Positions 1-6,060 of a DNA stretch of 11,004 nt are shown here, in pieces. Every line of letters starts with the position of its first letter. Position 1 is the stretch's first letter. The stretch lies in contig CAJOHP010000062.1 of the NCBI GenBank assembly GCA_905234355.1, forward strand, positions 1 to 11,004, read 5' to 3'. The translations under genes and the position numbers were made by a program. Source of the DNA: an uncultured Prevotella sp. (GTDB lineage Bacteria; Bacteroidota; Bacteroidia; Bacteroidales; Bacteroidaceae). Under the pieces are notes generated by a model. The model searched no databases. It had not been told where the DNA came from and worked only from the letters and a program-made list of their open reading frames with translations.

Positions 1-1122
1 GTGAGGAACTATTTCTCTCGGAAGAAGTATGCGATAAGTATAGTGGATTTCCGTGGTTACCAGGTGTTTGATTCAAAAAACACTTATACGTGTTTGTTTT
101 ATTTAGACAAGCATTACACTGCGGATGATATGCAATATGCGGTGAATGAGCAGGGCAACTTGTCTGATGATATATACTACTCTACTATACCATTTGCAGC
201 ATTGGATGATGAGAAGGGATGGGCGTTGAACAACTTTGATGAAACGACGGCTATTGAAGCGGTAGGTATACAAATTAAGGACTATTGTCCTTCGCGCCAT
301 GGGATTGCCACACTGAGCAATGATACTTACATATTCAAACCAGTTACTGAAGACGAAATATATTGTTTTCTTGAAAGCGACGGTGTGAGATATCCTATTG
401 AGTGTGGAATATGTCGTAATATAGTTAATCCGAACAAACTTAATACAATAGACGACCTTGATGCTCTGTTTGAAAAGGTGATTTATCCATATCATGTTGA
501 GGATGGGAGAGCAATAATCTATACACCAGGTGAGATGAGAACTCTTTTTCCTAGGGCATACGCTTATTTACAGGCGAAAAAATCGATTCTTTTGAAACGA
601 GATAAAGGAAATACAAGTAATTATCCTCAATGGTATGCTTATGGAAGAACCCAGTCGTTGGTTATGCCCAGTTATAAGTTGTTCTTCCCTAAGTTTGCGA
701 ATAAGTCCTTGCAGTGTGCAATTTGTGATGATCCGGATTTGTTGTTATATAACGGACTTGCCTTTATTAATACAGAGGAGAGAAAGTTGTTGATTCTCAA
801 AGCTATCATTGAGAGTGATTTGTTTTGGAATTATATACAAGCAAATGGCAAACCTTATTCTTCTGGGTATTATTCACTGAGTGGTGTGGATATTAAACAC
901 TTTGGAATACCAGAGTTCACACCAGCGGAAGAGGATGAGCTCAGGCGCGGGCTCGGCGGCGAGTGCCGTGCGGCCGATGCTGTCGTGGTCGACGAGGCGG
1001 CGGAGTGCCTCGTCCAGATAGCTGTCGGCGGCGGCCTGCGTCTGCCGCAGCATCGCGGCGGTGTGCAGGATGCCGGCCGTGGCGTGGGCGTTGGTCTGGA
1101 CGAGTTGTGGCACCACGTCTAG
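1..1122 (+). CDS. Eco57I/TaqI-like adenine-specific DNA methyltransferase, C-terminal fragment (3' end replaced by antisense tilS)
   Basis: This fragment carries the target-recognition half of a type II (possibly type IIG) N6-adenine methyltransferase that modifies DNA in a restriction-modification system. Residues 13-25 (SIVDFRGYQVFDS) followed by YTCLFYLDK match the segment that follows the catalytic NPPY block in this family. Residues 285-304 (PYSSGYYSLSGVDIKHFGIP) match the conserved end of the TaqI-like specificity domain. No SAM-binding motif or NPPY is present, so the catalytic domain lies upstream of the window and the GTG at base 1 is probably an internal codon. Native sequence ends near residue 312 (EFTPAEEDEL). 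Residues ~315-373 are low-complexity antisense of tilS. The family normally runs on for a few dozen residues, so the C-terminus is lost. The AT-rich codons contrast with all downstream genes and suggest horizontal acquisition. The family call is fairly secure; activity of this fragment is unlikely unless the upstream part is intact. Confidence 0.72.
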   Translation: MRNYFSRKKYAISIVDFRGYQVFDSKNTYTCLFYLDKHYTADDMQYAVNEQGNLSDDIYYSTIPFAALDDEKGWALNNFDETTAIEAVGIQIKDYCPSRHGIATLSNDTYIFKPVTEDEIYCFLESDGVRYPIECGICRNIVNPNKLNTIDDLDALFEKVIYPYHVEDGRAIIYTPGEMRTLFPRAYAYLQAKKSILLKRDKGNTSNYPQWYAYGRTQSLVMPSYKLFFPKFANKSLQCAICDDPDLLLYNGLAFINTEERKLLILKAIIESDLFWNYIQANGKPYSSGYYSLSGVDIKHFGIPEFTPAEEDELRRGLGGECRAADAVVVDEAAECLVQIAVGGGLRLPQHRGGVQDAGRGVGVGLDELWHHV

Positions 1123-1707
1123 GCGTATCTTGTTGCGCTGCACGTCTGGCAGCAGGTTGGTGGAGTCGGTCACGTAGTCCTGGCCCTGCGCGTGCAGCCA
1201 CTGCTCTATCTCGCGCCGCGACACGCACAGCAGGGGGCGCACGATGCGGTCGCGACGGGGACGCATGCCCGTGAGGCCCTGTATGCCGGTGCCGCGTAGC
1301 AGGTTGAGCAGGATGGTCTCCACGTTGTCGTCCTGATGGTGGGCCACGCACACGTCGGCTGCGCCGATGTCGTCTGTCAGCTGTGCGAAGTAGCGGTAGC
1401 GCAGATGGCGTGCGGCCATCTCTATGCTCACGCCGTGCGTAGAGGCATAGGTCTGTGTGTCGAAGTGTGTGCGGTGCAGGGCTATGCCGCGCAGCTGGCA
1501 GAGCTGGAGGCAGAACTGCTCGTCGCGCAGGCTCTCTTGGCCGCGCAGGTGGAAGTTGCAGTGGGCGGCCTCGACCCGGTAGCCCAGCTGCTGGAGCGCC
1601 AGCAGCAGGGCCACGCTGTCGGCGCCGCCGCTGAGCGCCACGAGATGCAGCGCTCGGGGGGCGAGCAGGTGCTCGCGCGCTATATAGTCCTGGACTTTCT
1701 TCAGCAT
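874..1707 (-). CDS. tilS: tRNA(Ile)-lysidine synthase TilS, C-terminally truncated
   Basis: TilS uses ATP and lysine to convert C34 of the CAU anticodon of tRNA-Ile2 to lysidine, so that it reads AUA and is charged with isoleucine; the gene is normally essential. The N-terminal PP-loop ATPase domain is complete: SGGADS at residues 26-31, AAHCNFHLRGQES from about 47, HHQDDNVETILLNLLRGTG (the conserved HHxDDxxET block), YVTDSTN, then RNKIR. Authentic sequence stops at about residue 256 (EPAPE), and the last ~20 residues (FRWCELWYSKVFNIHTTQ) are antisense of the neighbouring methyltransferase. Typical bacterial TilS is about 430 residues, so the substrate-binding and C-terminal domains are missing. 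Some bacteria, such as Aquifex, have short TilS, so partial function cannot be excluded. The start at 1707 gives MLKKVQDYI, a normal TilS N-terminus. It lies downstream of rlmI on the same strand, separated by the repeat-rich spacer. Confidence 0.85.
   Translation of the reverse strand: MLKKVQDYIAREHLLAPRALHLVALSGGADSVALLLALQQLGYRVEAAHCNFHLRGQESLRDEQFCLQLCQLRGIALHRTHFDTQTYASTHGVSIEMAARHLRYRYFAQLTDDIGAADVCVAHHQDDNVETILLNLLRGTGIQGLTGMRPRRDRIVRPLLCVSRREIEQWLHAQGQDYVTDSTNLLPDVQRNKIRLDVVPQLVQTNAHATAGILHTAAMLRQTQAAADSYLDEALRRLVDHDSIGRTALAAEPAPELILFRWCELWYSKVFNIHTTQ
936..943. other. Breakpoint palindrome joining methyltransferase and tilS
   Basis: TGAGCTCA is a perfect 8-bp palindrome. It lies exactly where methyltransferase coding sequence on the plus strand gives way to tilS coding sequence on the minus strand, and where AT-rich sequence gives way abruptly to GC-rich sequence. 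Within a few bases, both frames change from conserved family sequence to meaningless antisense translation. Such short self-complementary sites are typical of rearrangement points and also of amplification or assembly chimeras. The sequence alone cannot decide between these. Confidence 0.6.
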
Positions 1708-1718
1708 CTTTATTTCAG

Positions 1719-1794
<76 letters not shown>

Positions 1795-1865
1795 AAAACA
1801 ATTAGACTACTATGTGGCAATGTCGCGTTCTCTTTCCTAGGACAACTCGTAGCGAGGTAATCATA
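1795..1865. other. Unique spacer between the two heptad arrays
   Basis: About 70 bases of non-repetitive sequence lie between the two repeat arrays. No open reading frame with family resemblance and no clear TAnnTTTG promoter element is visible. The only local structure I see is a short inverted repeat CTCG-TAG-CGAG at about 1846-1856, too small to call a terminator since no T-run follows. With the flanking arrays it makes up the 227-base gene-free region between rlmI and tilS. Confidence 0.5.
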
Positions 1866-1927
1866 TTTCTCATCTCTCATTTTTCATCTCTCATCTCTCT
1901 CATTTCTCTTCTCTCATCTCTCATTTC
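1866..1927 (-). repeat. Imperfect tandem 7-bp repeat, ATGAGAG/ATGAAAA on the minus strand
   Basis: CAT trinucleotides end at 1873, 1880, 1887 and 1894, then at 1903, 1917 and 1924. This is again mostly a 7-bp period, now on the minus strand as ATGAGAG, ATGAAAA and ATGAGAA units. It starts just after the rlmI stop codon. Its units are similar to those of the 1719-1794 array but point the other way, so the two arrays form an imperfect long inverted repeat around the unique spacer. Confidence 0.75.
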
Positions 1928-1934
1928 TGAGCAC

Positions 1935-3116
1935 TCATTCCACATAGACCACGAGTCCCTTGAGGTATTCTCCCTCTGGGTGGAAGATGCTGACGGGGTG
2001 GTCGGCGGGCTGGTGCAGCTGGTGGAGTATGCGCACGCTGCGGCGTGCCTGTGCCGCGGCGGTAAAGACAGCGTTGCGGAAATGATCCTTTGTGACCACC
2101 TGTGAGCAGGAGAAGGTAAAGAGTATGCCGCCGGGGGCTATCTTCTCCATGGCCTTCATGTTGAGCCGTATGTAGCCCTTGAGTGCGTTGTGCAGTGCGG
2201 CGCGGTGCTTGGCAAAGGCCGGTGGGTCGAGCACGATGAGGTCGTAGGCTGCGTGCTCCTGCTGCTGCAGGAATCGGAAGGCATCGTCGCAGAAAGCCTC
2301 GTGGCGCGTGTCGCCGGGGAAGTTGAGCGCCACATTGGCCTTGGTCAGCTCGATGGCTTTAGCCGAGCTGTCGACGGAGTGCACGCACTGTGCCCCGCCG
2401 CGCATGGCGTAGAAGGAGAAGCCTCCGGTGTAGCAGAACATGTTGAGCACGCGTCGGCCGTGGGCATAGCGCTCCAGCAGGGCGCGGTTTTCGCGCTGGT
2501 CGACGAAGAATCCGGTCTTCTGCCCCTTGAGCCAGTCCACGTGGAAGCGCAATCCGTTCTCGGTGGCGGTGTCGTCGGTGCTGCTGCCGCAGATGAAGCC
2601 TGCTGCCGTCTCGATGAAGGGCAGGGTGGTCTCGCTCTTGTAGTAGACGTTGGCTATGCGGCCGTCCATCACCTTGAGCAGTGCCTGGGCGATGTCGTGG
2701 CGGCAGCGGTGCATGCCTATGCTATGGGCCTGCATCACTGCAGTGGGCCCGTAGACGTCGATGATGAGTCCCGGGAGGGCGTCGCCCTCGCCGTGCACGA
2801 GGCGGTAGGCGTTGCCCTGGGGGCTGTCGGCCAGGAGTAGGGCCTGACGCAGGGTGAGGGCCGAGCGCAGGCGCTGCTGCCAGAAGGCGGCGTCGATGGG
2901 CACGTCGGCAAAAGAGAGCACCCTCACTGCGATGGACCCCTGCTGGTAGTGGCCCACGGCCATCGGCGCCCCCTCGGTGCTGATGACCCTGACGATGTCG
3001 CCCTCCTGCACGCCGTCGTCGGTGTGGTGGATGGCACCGGAGAATATCCATGGGTGGAAGCGCAGCAGGCTCTCTTCCTTGCCGCGCCTGAGGTAGACTT
3101 GCTTATATCTGGTCAT
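1935..3116 (-). CDS. rlmI: RlmI-like class I SAM-dependent rRNA (cytosine-C5) methyltransferase
   Basis: The protein (393 residues) has the RlmI layout: an N-terminal PUA-type RNA-binding domain (residues ~1-75, with HPWIFSGAI and GDIV), a central EEHEE-like part (~100-180, with NAYRLVHGEGDALPGLIIDVYG), and a C-terminal Rossmann methyltransferase. Visible motifs are GQKTGFFVDQRENR (198-211), SAM-binding motif I VLNMFCYTGGFS (223-234), motif IV LDPPAFAK (296-303) and the cysteine-bearing motif SCSQ (336-339), where the nucleophile is expected. In E. coli the family makes m5C1962 in 23S rRNA; the exact site here is inferred. The ATG start at 3116 gives MTRYKQVYLRRGKEE and overlaps the end of the upstream exonuclease gene by 14 bp, which implies translational coupling. 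Length is normal for the family. The nearest alternative is another member of the RlmI/RlmL-C group. Confidence 0.9.
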   Translation of the reverse strand: MTRYKQVYLRRGKEESLLRFHPWIFSGAIHHTDDGVQEGDIVRVISTEGAPMAVGHYQQGSIAVRVLSFADVPIDAAFWQQRLRSALTLRQALLLADSPQGNAYRLVHGEGDALPGLIIDVYGPTAVMQAHSIGMHRCRHDIAQALLKVMDGRIANVYYKSETTLPFIETAAGFICGSSTDDTATENGLRFHVDWLKGQKTGFFVDQRENRALLERYAHGRRVLNMFCYTGGFSFYAMRGGAQCVHSVDSSAKAIELTKANVALNFPGDTRHEAFCDDAFRFLQQQEHAAYDLIVLDPPAFAKHRAALHNALKGYIRLNMKAMEKIAPGGILFTFSCSQVVTKDHFRNAVFTAAAQARRSVRILHQLHQPADHPVSIFHPEGEYLKGLVVYVE

Positions 3117-3855
3117 TCTTATTCTTTGTTCTGGCTTTTCGGTTTGTCTGTCTGGCTTTTTTCCTGACGGGGGTTGCGGTGTCGGCTGGGACAGGCGGGG
3201 CGGCCGCGGAACGTGCCTGGGCGGGCGTCTCGTCGTCGGGCTCGGTCACGACCAGGCGGTAGTCGCCCGTGTGCTTCAGCCGCAGCATCTCCTCGTAGAG
3301 CATGATGCAGGCCCAGGCATCGGTGGCCGCATAGAGCTTCTGCCGGTCGGTGAGGATGTCGGCCTCCCAGTTGCTCAGCTGCTGCCGCTTGCTTATCTTC
3401 CGCCCGAAAATGTTGGCATAGAGCTTCTGCAGGCTCATGTCGTGCACGCCCAGCTCGCCCACGTGGTGCTGTATGTCGATGAACCATCCTGGTGTGAAGG
3501 GTGCGAGCTTGTGCAGCGCGCTGATGTCGTCGTGCCACGACAGTCCTATCTTCGGCACAGTGACGTCTTCGAGCAGTCGTATGAGTGCTGGGGTGAGGCC
3601 TATGCGGTTGAGGCGGAAGAGGAAGCAGGTGTCTGGCGTGGACACCTGCAGCAGCGCCACCTTGTACTGTGCACCGCGCTTGAAGGAGGGCCGTGTCTCA
3701 GTGTCGAAACCCAGTATGGGCATGCTGAGCAGGTAGTCGACGGCCCGTTCGGCCTCGCCCTGTGTGATGATGGTGATGATGCGCCCCTGGAAAGCATCCA
3801 CCGGCAGGCCGGCGATGAGGGCCTTGTCGTATTTGGAGTAGAGGGTCTTGGTCAT
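3103..3855 (-). CDS. 3'-5' exonuclease of the DEDDy (RNase D/WRN-like) family
   Basis: This 250-residue protein is a single-domain DEDDy nuclease, expected to remove 3' nucleotides from RNA or DNA with two metal ions. The motifs are Exo I FDTETRP (D51, E53), Exo II IGLSWHDDISAL (D110 is the likely ligand) and Exo III LYAATDAWACIMLYEEM (Y175, D179). There is no HRDC domain, unlike full RNase D, so it resembles the short stand-alone 3'-5' exonucleases common in Bacteroidota. The frame is open further upstream, but that part is proline/serine/threonine-rich low-complexity sequence antisense to nothing conserved. ATG at 3855 gives MTKTLYSKYDKALI and is therefore chosen. Residues ~205-250 form a Pro/Ala-rich linker and a Lys/Arg-rich tail (RKKARQTNRKARTKNKN), probably disordered and nucleic-acid binding. 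It starts 13 bp after the DUF3078 gene and overlaps rlmI. Confidence 0.88.
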   Translation of the reverse strand: MTKTLYSKYDKALIAGLPVDAFQGRIITIITQGEAERAVDYLLSMPILGFDTETRPSFKRGAQYKVALLQVSTPDTCFLFRLNRIGLTPALIRLLEDVTVPKIGLSWHDDISALHKLAPFTPGWFIDIQHHVGELGVHDMSLQKLYANIFGRKISKRQQLSNWEADILTDRQKLYAATDAWACIMLYEEMLRLKHTGDYRLVVTEPDDETPAQARSAAAPPVPADTATPVRKKARQTNRKARTKNKNDQI

Positions 3856-3868
3856 CGCGATAGGCTGG

Positions 3869-5050
3869 TCAGAAAGTATATGAAAAGCCAAGGGATGAGT
3901 ACTCCTTGAACTGCCAGTATCCCAGCTCGTCGTCGCGGTTGTTGGAGTCGTCGAAGCGGGGGAAGAGGAAGAGGTTGGCGGTGATATACTTCGAAACCCG
4001 GAGCGTGAACGTGTTTTCCCACTCGAGCTCGGCACGGTGGTAGCTGGTGAAGGCGTAGAGGCGCGTCTTCCACTTCACCACATCGTTCATCTTCCACTCC
4101 AGGCTGGCGGTGAGCTGCGAACCGAAGTCGGTGAGCGAGTGGTGGTGGTGAGGGTAGTCTATGCCAAAGCTCTTGGCCAGGTCGCTGCGGTCCACGTAGC
4201 GGTAGTTGACGGCCAGGGGCGAGATGTTGACCGCTCCCGTCAGCCGCTTGTTGAGCCATGATATCTTGTAGTCCATACCGAGGCCCACGTTGAGGTTGAA
4301 GGGCGACATGAAGTCGGAGAACACATTCTGCTTGTTGGCCTTGAGGCCTTTGGTAAACTGTGTGTAGGCCAGCACCTGGATGGTGTAGTACCACTTGTCG
4401 GCAGCCTGCATGCCCATCTTTCCCGTGTAGCGTATGAGGTCTTCGGTGGTCTTGAACTTGTTGACCGTGTCCGAGGGCGATGTCTGGAATCCCAGCTTCA
4501 GCTCGAGCTTGTTGTCCCACTTCCACTTCTGCTTGTTGTCATAGTTGGCCTCGAGTGTGAGGCTGCCCACTGCCGAGTAGTTGCCTTCTCCGCCCTTGTA
4601 CCAGTTGCCCGACACATAGTTCTGCATGAACTGCAGGTAGCCGTCGCCCTTGAATGTCCAGAAGAGCGGTTCCTCGACGGCCACCTCGACGGGGTCGGCC
4701 TGTGGCAGGGGGTCGGCTAGGAGGCCGGCACTGGCAAACTGGGTGTGCTGCACCACTGGGGCGCTGATAAGCTCCTGCCGCAGCTGGCCCGACTGCTGCT
4801 GCTCCGTCTCGGTGACCTGCACGAGGTCGGGACGCTTCAGGTAGACGTGCAGCAGGGCGTCGTCGACAGCCTCCTGTGCTGCATCGGCCTCGTCGCTGCA
4901 CAGCGACATCTTGTGGCCGGCTATGTGGTGGAAAAAGGTGAGCGGAGCAAAAAGCTGATAGTAACTGCTGCTGCCGAGGCTGTCGGCAGGCTGGGCGGCA
5001 GAGACGCTGAGCGACTGGACTACCGCCAGGCAAAGGAGAGTTTTCTTCAT
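3869..5050 (-). CDS. DUF3078-containing outer-membrane beta-barrel protein
   Basis: This is a 393-residue exported protein of unknown function from a Bacteroidota-specific family. MKKTLLCLAVVQSLSVSAA is a cleavable signal peptide. An N-terminal periplasmic stretch (about 25-130) contains YYQLFAPLTFFHH, as in Prevotella members. The DUF3078 core begins near WTFKGDGYLQFMQNYVSGNW and continues with alternating strands (WKWDNKLELKLGF, KWYYTIQVLAYTQF). The protein ends in FSYTF, the aromatic C-terminal signature of outer-membrane barrels. The frame also opens with a GTG at 5053, but ATG at 5050 directly precedes the Lys-Lys of the signal peptide and is preferred. H301-H304 is a run of four histidines, probably in a surface or periplasmic loop. 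It follows the OmpH/Skp-like gene by 79 bp, in keeping with a barrel needing a periplasmic chaperone, although that link is inference. No terminator is obvious on either side. Confidence 0.85.
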   Translation of the reverse strand: MKKTLLCLAVVQSLSVSAAQPADSLGSSSYYQLFAPLTFFHHIAGHKMSLCSDEADAAQEAVDDALLHVYLKRPDLVQVTETEQQQSGQLRQELISAPVVQHTQFASAGLLADPLPQADPVEVAVEEPLFWTFKGDGYLQFMQNYVSGNWYKGGEGNYSAVGSLTLEANYDNKQKWKWDNKLELKLGFQTSPSDTVNKFKTTEDLIRYTGKMGMQAADKWYYTIQVLAYTQFTKGLKANKQNVFSDFMSPFNLNVGLGMDYKISWLNKRLTGAVNISPLAVNYRYVDRSDLAKSFGIDYPHHHHSLTDFGSQLTASLEWKMNDVVKWKTRLYAFTSYHRAELEWENTFTLRVSKYITANLFLFPRFDDSNNRDDELGYWQFKEYSSLGFSYTF

Positions 5051-5129
5051 CACCGGATGTGTAGTAGGTGGGGCCTGTTGATTCCCACGGTTTGGTTAAA
5101 ATTGATGGAGCAAGGGAATGGCGGAGACC
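5051..5129. other. Spacer between the OmpH-like and DUF3078 genes
   Basis: This is the longest gap inside the minus-strand envelope operon apart from the heptad region. A 6-bp inverted repeat (ATTCCC at about 5091 and GGGAAT at about 5114) encloses a ~17-base loop, with no following T-run on the minus strand, so I do not call a terminator. No TAnnTTTG element is visible for the DUF3078 gene, and read-through from the upstream promoter is assumed. Confidence 0.4.
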
Positions 5130-5750
5130 TTATTTCTTTGCCTCTTGCTTCTTGGCGTCCGTTTTCTTGGCAGCGGGCTTATACCGCTTGTTCAGCCCGT
5201 TGATGACGTCTTTGGTGATGTCAAACTGCTTGTTGGCCAGAAGGATGTTGTCGCCGCTCTTAGCCAGAATCATGTCGTACTTCTTATCCTTGTTATAGAG
5301 TTCCAAGAAGTGATTGAGTGAGTCGCGCAGCGCCACGTTGAATTTCTGTGTCTCCTGGGCCAGTTCGTTCTCCAGCCTTGCCTGAAGTGCGGCCAGGTCG
5401 TTCTGCTGACGCTGCAAAGCAGCCTGTACGCTCTCTGCCTGCTCACGGCTGGTAAAGCCGTTGTTCTGCAACTTCTGCTGGAAGTTGTTGGCGGCAGCCT
5501 GCAGCTGATTTCCTTTCTGTGTGAGCGTGTTGCGTGCATTGGTGCTTTTACGCTCTATCTCCTTGCTCTTCTCCTTGGCAAACTCAAACTGCGTCATCAG
5601 CGAGTCGACCTCTACATAAGCGATACGCACAGAGCTACGAGCAGTGCTGTCGCCCGCTGCAGGCTGTTCGTCGAGTTTTGCACTCTCGTTGTTACACCCT
5701 AAGGCCAGTATGGCAAATGCCGCAAAGGCCATCATCACTTTCTTGTTCAT
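5130..5750 (-). CDS. OmpH/Skp family periplasmic chaperone-like lipoprotein
   Basis: The protein has 206 residues. It starts with a lipoprotein signal (MNKKVMMAFAAFAILALGC, lipobox LALGC with C19), so it is probably anchored in a membrane facing the periplasm. After a short linker, RIAYVEVDSLMTQFEFAK matches the beta-strand start of the OmpH/Skp fold. Residues ~58-150 are a charged, Gln/Glu-rich coiled coil (KSKEIERKSTNARN to ENELAQETQKF), like the Skp tentacles. NHFLELYNKDKKYDMILAKSG then returns to the body of the fold. The C-terminus is a Lys-rich tail (KPAAKKTDAKKQEAKK). Skp-type proteins hold unfolded outer-membrane proteins in the periplasm. Unlike E. coli Skp this one is lipidated, as is often seen in Bacteroidota. 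The next gene downstream encodes a beta-barrel protein. It begins 17 bp after the small membrane-protein gene, implying one transcript. Confidence 0.85.
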   Translation of the reverse strand: MNKKVMMAFAAFAILALGCNNESAKLDEQPAAGDSTARSSVRIAYVEVDSLMTQFEFAKEKSKEIERKSTNARNTLTQKGNQLQAAANNFQQKLQNNGFTSREQAESVQAALQRQQNDLAALQARLENELAQETQKFNVALRDSLNHFLELYNKDKKYDMILAKSGDNILLANKQFDITKDVINGLNKRYKPAAKKTDAKKQEAKK

Positions 5751-5767
5751 AATCTGGTTATACTTGG

Positions 5768-5983
5768 TTATTTGTTTGTTTGCTCTTTTACAGCATACGG
5801 GCTCCTCCGGCGCATCTCGCGATCCTGGTCCATCACACAGTGAATGCCACGCTCTCGCATGGCTTGTGAGTCATGGATATGCTGCGAAGAAAAGCGACCA
5901 TTCTTGCGAAAAATCACTTTTACGCACAAAAATGCTATTGATATAGCAATTATTAACGTGCTGGATAGGAGAAATTCCGTCAT
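5768..5983 (-). CDS. Small single-pass membrane protein (71 aa), unknown function
   Basis: The protein has one hydrophobic segment (residues ~4-25, EFLLSSTLIIAISIAFLCVKVIF) followed by RKNGR and a polar tail. By the positive-inside rule the tail should be cytoplasmic. The tail contains HIHDSQAMRERGIHCVMDQD with a single conserved-looking cysteine (C49). From memory, small Bacteroidales proteins annotated as hypothetical or 'membrane or secreted' share the pattern of a TM helix, basic residues, G-F, H-I/V, then M-R-x-x-G-I-x-C, but I cannot confirm this here. Support for a real gene: a start codon just downstream of a good TAnnTTTG promoter element (6004-6011, minus strand), a position directly ahead of the OmpH-like gene with 17 bp between, and a membrane-protein composition rather than a shadow of any gene. 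It leads the minus-strand operon. Confidence 0.72.
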   Translation of the reverse strand: MTEFLLSSTLIIAISIAFLCVKVIFRKNGRFSSQHIHDSQAMRERGIHCVMDQDREMRRRSPYAVKEQTNK

Positions 5984-5990
5984 TTTTTAC

Positions 5991-5998
5991 TAATTTTG
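5991..5998 (+). promoter_or_regulatory. Bacteroidota -7 element TAATTTTG for the pepD operon
   Basis: TAATTTTG matches the Bacteroidota primary-sigma -7 consensus TAnnTTTG exactly. It lies about 60 bases upstream of the pepD start codon. I see no good -33 TTTG/TTG box at the expected ~19-20 bp spacing, where the sequence is AGGAGAAATT, so the promoter may be weak or factor-dependent. It is one half of the dyad at 5991-6011. Confidence 0.6.
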
Positions 5999-6003
5999 CG
6001 GTG

Positions 6004-6011
6004 CAAAGTTA
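6004..6011 (-). promoter_or_regulatory. Bacteroidota -7 element TAACTTTG for the minus-strand envelope operon
   Basis: On the minus strand CAAAGTTA reads TAACTTTG, an exact TAnnTTTG match about 20 bases upstream of the start codon of the small membrane protein. At the expected spacing upstream there is TTTAG, a partial match to the -33 TTTG box. It probably drives the small membrane protein, OmpH-like, DUF3078, exonuclease and rlmI genes, and possibly tilS. Confidence 0.6.
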
Positions 6012-6060
6012 CACAAATATGCTTAAACTCTAAAAATTTAATATTAAATAATACTGAAAA

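Larger units (their letters stand above)
5991..6011. promoter_or_regulatory. Near-perfect dyad in the divergent promoter region
   Basis: The arms TAATTTTGC and GCAAAGTTA flank GGT, with 8 of 10 base pairs symmetrical around position 6001. Each arm is itself a -7 element on its own strand, so the dyad carries both divergent promoters face to face. This may simply reflect the two promoter elements, or may also be an operator for a symmetrical regulator; the sequence does not decide. Confidence 0.5.

Noticed and set aside
1812..2105. 97-codon plus-strand frame through the heptad repeats
   Set aside because: It is built from the CT-rich repeat (Ser/Leu/Ile runs) and then antisense rlmI. There is no support for coding.
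2190..2840. 216-codon plus-strand frame within rlmI
   Set aside because: It is antisense to a conserved methyltransferase gene, and its Val/Gly/Ala/His-rich translation is typical of GC-rich shadows.
3271..3909. 212-codon plus-strand frame across the exonuclease gene
   Set aside because: It is antisense to the conserved DEDDy motifs, and its composition is low-complexity Leu/Val/Glu-rich.
3856..4035. Longer N-terminus for the exonuclease (start at 4035)
   Set aside because: The extra 60 residues overlap the DUF3078 coding end and are Ser/Thr/Pro low-complexity. ATG at 3855 gives the expected family length.
3852..4526. 224-codon minus-strand frame overlapping the DUF3078 gene
   Set aside because: It is an alternative frame of the DUF3078 gene, rich in Pro, Arg, Gln and His, with no signal or motif. 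The DUF3078 frame has signal peptide and barrel terminus.
4539..5033. 164-codon minus-strand frame in the 5' half of the DUF3078 gene
   Set aside because: It is Arg/Pro/Ala-rich and frame-shifted relative to the exported protein. It is a shadow.
5088..5120. Intrinsic terminator between the OmpH-like and DUF3078 genes
   Set aside because: There is only a 6-bp stem with a long loop and no T-run, which is too weak to support.
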